Source: Quercus robur
Taxonomy: Eukaryota; Streptophyta; Magnoliopsida; Fagales; Fagaceae
Direction of reading: 5' to 3'
Assembly (NCBI RefSeq): GCF_932294415.1
Contig: NC_065545.1
Coordinates: forward strand, 17,364,857-17,428,856
Length of the DNA stretch: 64,000 bases
A program made the position numbers and the translations under genes. Shown piece after piece: positions 59,753-64,000 of this stretch. The notes beneath the pieces are model-generated. The model was not told the DNA's origin, made no database searches, and saw only the letters and a program-made list of their open reading frames with translations. Each line of letters opens with the position of its first letter. Position 1 is the stretch's first letter.

Positions 59753-60316
59753 TGGGCAATTCTGCAGTCATTTTATTGAACGGATGCAATGTATGTCTCC
59801 TACCAAAAAAAAAAAAAAAAAACCAAAAGTACCATTAATCTAGATCCTTCAATTTTGCACTCTTTCAGGTCTAGGCTCCCACCTAACCTTCCACTGTTTA
59901 AGAATACAACCTCTCAGTCTCACTCTTAAGACTCATCTCTAATTCTCAGTTTCACTCTCTCACAAAGAAAGATTTTCCTCTCAAGGTCTTACGAAATTCC
60001 TAATACCTAAGTTAGTTAGTCTCCTTTTCATCTCCATTCTTCACCGTGGTTCTACCACTATGTAACCGAATGAACCACATCGAGTTACTAAGATTTAACT
60101 GCACCTTGTGTAGACTGGGTTTTACCTTTCAAAAGTGAAGTGCGGTCAAGCATAGGGTGAAACTACACCCTATAGGTGTGATGCAAAAAACCTCTCCAAA
60201 ACCAACCGCATTGAACCGTGTACACCCCCTAATTTAGGTTAGTATATATTTTTAGAGCATCAAAATAAGTGTACTTCTCTCGATCCCAACGCACATACAC
60301 TTAATAGTCACGCTTA

Positions 60317-60517
60317 GTGTGTGTTTGAGTTAGGATTAAAAATTAAAATTATTTCACTATTCAGCTTATTTTTGTTACTATTCATGGGCCTCACTATACT
60401 TTTTGGCATTATTTATGGGTTCCACTGTATTATTTCAACTAACTTTTACTTTTATCTACAGTATTTTCAGCAATAATTTTTCAATTTCAGCAAAATAAAC
60501 GATATCCAAACACACCC
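60317..60517. mobile_element. 201-bp PIF/Harbinger-like MITE, copy 2
   Basis: TTA flanks both sides (60,314-60,316 and 60,518-60,520). The ends are GTGTGTGTTTGAGTTAGG and, inverted, GGGTGTGTTTGGATATCG. Interior phrases CTATTCAGCTTATTTTTGTT, TACTATTCATGGGCCTCA and TTATCTACAGTATTTTCA match the copy in RPA2 intron 5. Confidence 0.9.
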
Positions 60518-60572
60518 TTAATAGTTAGAGGGAGTAGAATAATATGGATAAACATTAGGATACAACTTTCTT

Positions 60573-60604
<32 letters not shown>

Positions 60605-61159
60605 TTTTAAAAAAATAATAATAATAAGAGAATAACATCTTAGATATAATTTATAGGTATTGGTCACAAACAAAAACCCACGACTTAGAACATTCACAAT
60701 AAACTCAACAAATTGCCCTTTTCTTCCCCATAGTTTGGGTTAGCCAAACCTATCTTTCGTCTCCAACCAACTCGATAGTAGCTCAACCCCTTATTCAAAA
60801 GTTACGTTAACTCAATGACATTATCGAGTAGTTTAGATCATTGTGAACGCTCTTTTAAGTATTAAATGAGACCTAAAAATCACTAGACTAATTGGGATTG
60901 TTTAGACTTTATTTGGAGACATAATACATTACATGACAAATCCAAATCAAGGCATATGAATTAACTTACATATTATCTCTCTTCTCCGTAATTTATTTAT
61001 GTAGATAAAAATCGATTATCTGATTATCTAATTCTCTTTTGTAAATGTGAGTACACTTCATGAACAAGATCACTATTTTGAATGTTTTCTAAGGAATAAA
61101 AGCTTTTTCCTTTCAAATTTACTCTCCAGTAATTTCCAAGGTTCCACTTCCAATATCAC
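60518..61159. other. AT-rich intergenic stretch
   Basis: Holds a (TA)n at about 60,577-60,597 and no recognisable gene or terminal repeat up to the Helitron end at 61,160. Confidence 0.5.
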
Positions 61160-62100
61160 TAGTCGCTAACCCGTGCGATGCACGGGAATGCTACCAATTT
61201 TTAAAATTAAAAATAAATAAAAATTATATCCATAATAAAAGGACATGAAATATCATTGCTGTCCTGAAAGATGAGCATCAACTATAGTAGAAACATTAAC
61301 TCGTATTATTCATTCCAGCCATCACGTTTTTTTTTTTTTTTTTTTTGGAGTGCAAAACTACTTACTCAAACAATTAAACTAAATATATGAGATGGATTTT
61401 TGTCCATATCATCTTTGTAGCCGAAGCTCCTAAAGTGAGAAGAAATGTTAAAGAGAAGAACACATTAGTTCACATTTTAACTGTGAAGGAAAAAATAGAT
61501 CACTGGAACATTAAGATGAACCTCCAAATGATGTGACATTAGAATTGTAACAGCCATCAAGTAATAACAAAATATACATTATGGGTGTTTCTAGCCATTT
61601 TTCTCCTTCCAAATATCATTCCCATATTTCTAGATTAAAAAAATGACACAAAAGGAGTGTATATAATGGAAAGAATAAGTTCACCTACCACATCCAAAGG
61701 CACATAGTAGGCCATTAAATATTTTTATATTCAAACAAACAAATAGGGTTAATTGTAGAAATCCATCATAAACAAAGGGGAACTTTCACTTTGCACTCCA
61801 AAATATAAATAACTTTCCATTACCATCCCAATTGCACCTAAACATGGAAATTGCACCCCATATTTTGAATGATGATTAAAATTAACGGTCACATGTAATT
61901 CACGTGACAATAAAATAATTAACAATGATTCAGCTATATCTAAACCTTCAGTATATTTTAACATCATATCTTTTGATATTTCAAGTGATGTCAAAGCCAG
62001 GACTCTACTAGGCAATGATCCAACAGCAAAAGTGCCAAAACCTTTATAGAGGCCAAGGATACCATTAGTCCATCAGTCTTCAATTGGTTCTACAAATACA
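61160..62100 (-). mobile_element. Helitron D, 3' terminal part (minus strand)
   Basis: Read on the minus strand, CCCGTGCATCGCACGGG (61,170-61,186) forms a perfect hairpin and is followed by TTAGCGACTAG|T. That is a Helitron 3' end: hairpin, short spacer, CTAG, then T at the insertion point. The element therefore extends to the right of 61,160. Its 5' end (TC, appearing as GA on the plus strand) was not found, so the right border given is only the part containing the captured gene fragment. No Rep/helicase sequence is seen. Confidence 0.72.
61926..62063 (-). pseudogene. Fragment of a mitochondrial carrier-family gene
   Basis: Forty-six codons on the minus strand read GILGLYKGFGTFAVGSLPSR, then VLALTSLEISKDMMLKYTEG and LDIAES. 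This corresponds to the end of one carrier repeat in plant mitochondrial substrate carriers of the At5g26200/At1g72820 kind (GLYKGFGT...P.R.L...LE.SK). The preceding WTNG also fits, but a stop lies six codons upstream of GILG, and similarity ends after IAES. No transmembrane or signature PX[DE]XX[KR] segment is included. It lies about 0.8 kb inside the Helitron end at 61,160, in the same orientation. Confidence 0.75.
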
Positions 62101-62338
62101 AAATCTGTATTTAAAGCAACACAAAATACAAATTTGTATTAAAGACACAATTTAAAAGCTATAAACACAGTACTTGATCTGATTTAGATAATAAGGAAGT
62201 TAAAGCATGAAGTTGGTGGTTTATAATCTATACAAAATTATAATAAACCAAGTGGGCCTTGGCTAATCTCTCACGTATTATAATAACATACCTTAGATCT
62301 TTAGAGCTCAAGCATTACACAATACATTATATACATAC

Positions 62339-62375
<37 letters not shown>

Positions 62376-64000
62376 AACAGTAAAGGGATTCATACTTTGA
62401 TCTCAATCAATTATTATTTAATACTGCATCAATTCGAGGGGATCCTAAGGTAGGAAGCAATTTGACACCCATTGATTTTAAAACTCCAAAAGCTGTTTAG
62501 GTAGCTTCCCTAGTGAATTAGGCTGCAATGAACTGCACAAACTGACCTTGATACCAATTGTGCTTTTAGTGTTGGATGCTCAAGTCTTTCTGAGAAATTA
62601 CACTGCCTCTTTTAGGTTTTTAACTTTGATGTAAATCTTCTTCTTTTTTTTAATTAATAATTACGATAGAATTTTTTTTTTTTTTAAACTTATGACATTA
62701 TTTTTCATGATTATAACCCTTATTATCAGTTCAAGATATCAATTAATTTTTTGTATAAGCAGGATTTGAATTCAAGTTCCTGGTCTAAGGACTAAAAAAT
62801 TATGAGTTGAATTAATGGGAGCCCACCACTTTGATCTAAAAGTTATTTCAGAACAACAGAAACTAAAAGACAAAAGAAAAACAGAAGCTTTCTTCTCCAT
62901 TTTTTGGAAGAATTAGGCCTATGTAAAGGTTCCTTTGCCTTCTTCAGCTTGGAACAGGTTGGTAATCTACCATTAAGGCCAGAGAGCTTAAAATTTAGAG
63001 ACATCCTAACCAAAACCCACCTAGTTATCTTCACAAAGAAGCTTGCAAGCTTGAGAAAAACTCTAGTAGCCTCAACACCTAAATTTTCTCCCTCAGTCCC
63101 TCTTCACCAGCAAAAGATAAACATATATCATCAGCAATAAAATATGAAAGAAGCCCATGCTATTCCATTATTCCAACTCCCATTCCCCACCCCAGTCTCG
63201 GCCTTTTGTTTTCAATTAAGTCTTTCTGGGCCCCATACCAGCTCCCACTCCAAAATTTTCAAATTCACAAATAATAATAAAAATTTCCAACCAAATTCAA
63301 AATTATAAAATCTATAGGGCATTCAATAATCAAATAGAAAATAACAAACTAAATCTGAGTTTCCAGCCAGTTATACAACTTAATTGGATGCTTACATAAT
63401 AATTCAGCCAAAATACTTTGTATTTCAAACAATTGGATCATTTCTAATGTAGTTCAGAAGATGGTATTTGTCTTCAAGAATTGGGTGCATAATTACTTAT
63501 AAAGAGAAATAGAAAAGAGAAATGGACTTGCCTTTAAAAGTCTTGACAGTCAAACATGTAGCTATTATGATAAAAGGGCCTGGATTTTCAGTAAAGAAGC
63601 TCTCCTCAACTTGATTTGCAACTAAACCCCAAACTGTAAGCTTTATTTTCCAATGTTACAGTGTAAATTCATATAATATAAGTGCATGTATTGGCTTATC
63701 AAAAAATAAATATGCAACCATATTCCAATTTCAAATTCTTTCTAGAAACATATTACCAATAAATATGCAATAAACAGTACAAAATAAATGAAAGACTAGT
63801 AAATCCCTGACTGTCCTCGTCTTGTAGTTGTATTACCAAATAACTCAGATAACAAAATGTCAAATCCCTGCCTGCAAAACAGTAAAAATCCAATTTTCAA
63901 CCAATGTTCAAGAAACATTAATAGAAGAGAAATAGTGCAGTGCAGAAAGTTTGAAACAGTGCAGTGTAGTGCAGATTTTAATGAAATAGTCCAGTGTAGA
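62101..64000. other. Right end of the window, no gene recognised
   Basis: Contains (CATA)n-(TA)n at 62,330-62,374, a T run near 62,671, AT-rich unique sequence, and at the very end short CAGTGCAGTGTAG-type repeats (63,935-63,998). It may be the continuation of Helitron D, but no 5' terminus was found. Confidence 0.45.

Noticed and set aside
62843-63140. Reverse-transcriptase-like YFIADD box on the minus strand near 63,140
   Set aside because: The surrounding residues do not continue into any RT pattern and the frame breaks at once. It is probably chance.
1-64000. tRNA, rRNA or organelle-derived insertions
   Set aside because: I looked for cloverleaf A/B-box pairs and conserved rRNA or plastid gene stretches by eye and found none. 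A tRNAscan or organelle search would be decisive.

Overview
The window is plant nuclear DNA, most likely from a woody eudicot. It is AT-rich, has many short exons with GT..AG introns, poly(T) and (TA)n tracts, and is densely packed with plant-type transposons. The repeat families look familiar from Fagales such as oak or chestnut, but that is an impression, not a demonstration. No bacterial, viral or organellar gene cluster is visible.

Four apparently intact host genes lie in the window, all on the minus strand: a DUF1644 zinc-binding protein (245-1222, leader to about 3,060); an HBS1-like ribosome-rescue GTPase with an N-terminal RanBP2-type zinc finger (11 coding exons, 14,422-22,306, 795 codons); a plastid ABC1 atypical kinase of the ABC1K3 type (14 exons, 25,632-31,582); and the replication protein A 32-kDa subunit (10 exons, 44,554-51,157, 281 aa). 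Exon chains were read by hand from splice sites, phase and protein continuity. They are unrelated housekeeping functions: mRNA surveillance, plastoglobule lipid metabolism and DNA replication/repair.

The space between and inside the genes is transposon-made. At 4,501-10,530 is an almost complete but decayed L1-type LINE with endonuclease, RT and RNase H regions. Three solo LTRs of one family lie at 10.7, 34.2 and 37.0 kb. A 4-kb Ogre/Tat-like LTR occupies 53.8-57.9 kb with a terminal-inverted-repeat element inside it. Helitron ends cluster at 33.2-38.1 kb and another lies at 61.2 kb. Many non-autonomous PIF/Harbinger-like elements (TAA/TTA target duplications) and Mutator-like elements (9-10 bp duplications) are also present. 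Several sit inside introns of HBS1-like and RPA2, and they explain the unusually long introns there.

The most interesting non-textbook structures are two gene fragments lying next to Helitron ends in the same orientation: a mitochondrial carrier fragment at 61.9-62.1 kb and an alpha/beta-hydrolase fragment at 40.6-41.3 kb. Others are the layered nesting of elements at 33-38 kb, a MITE inserted exactly at the target duplication of another MITE inside an RPA2 intron, a three-fold repeat in the HBS1-like linker, and an AUG-less open frame joined in frame to the HBS1-like start. No clearly new multi-gene system was found.
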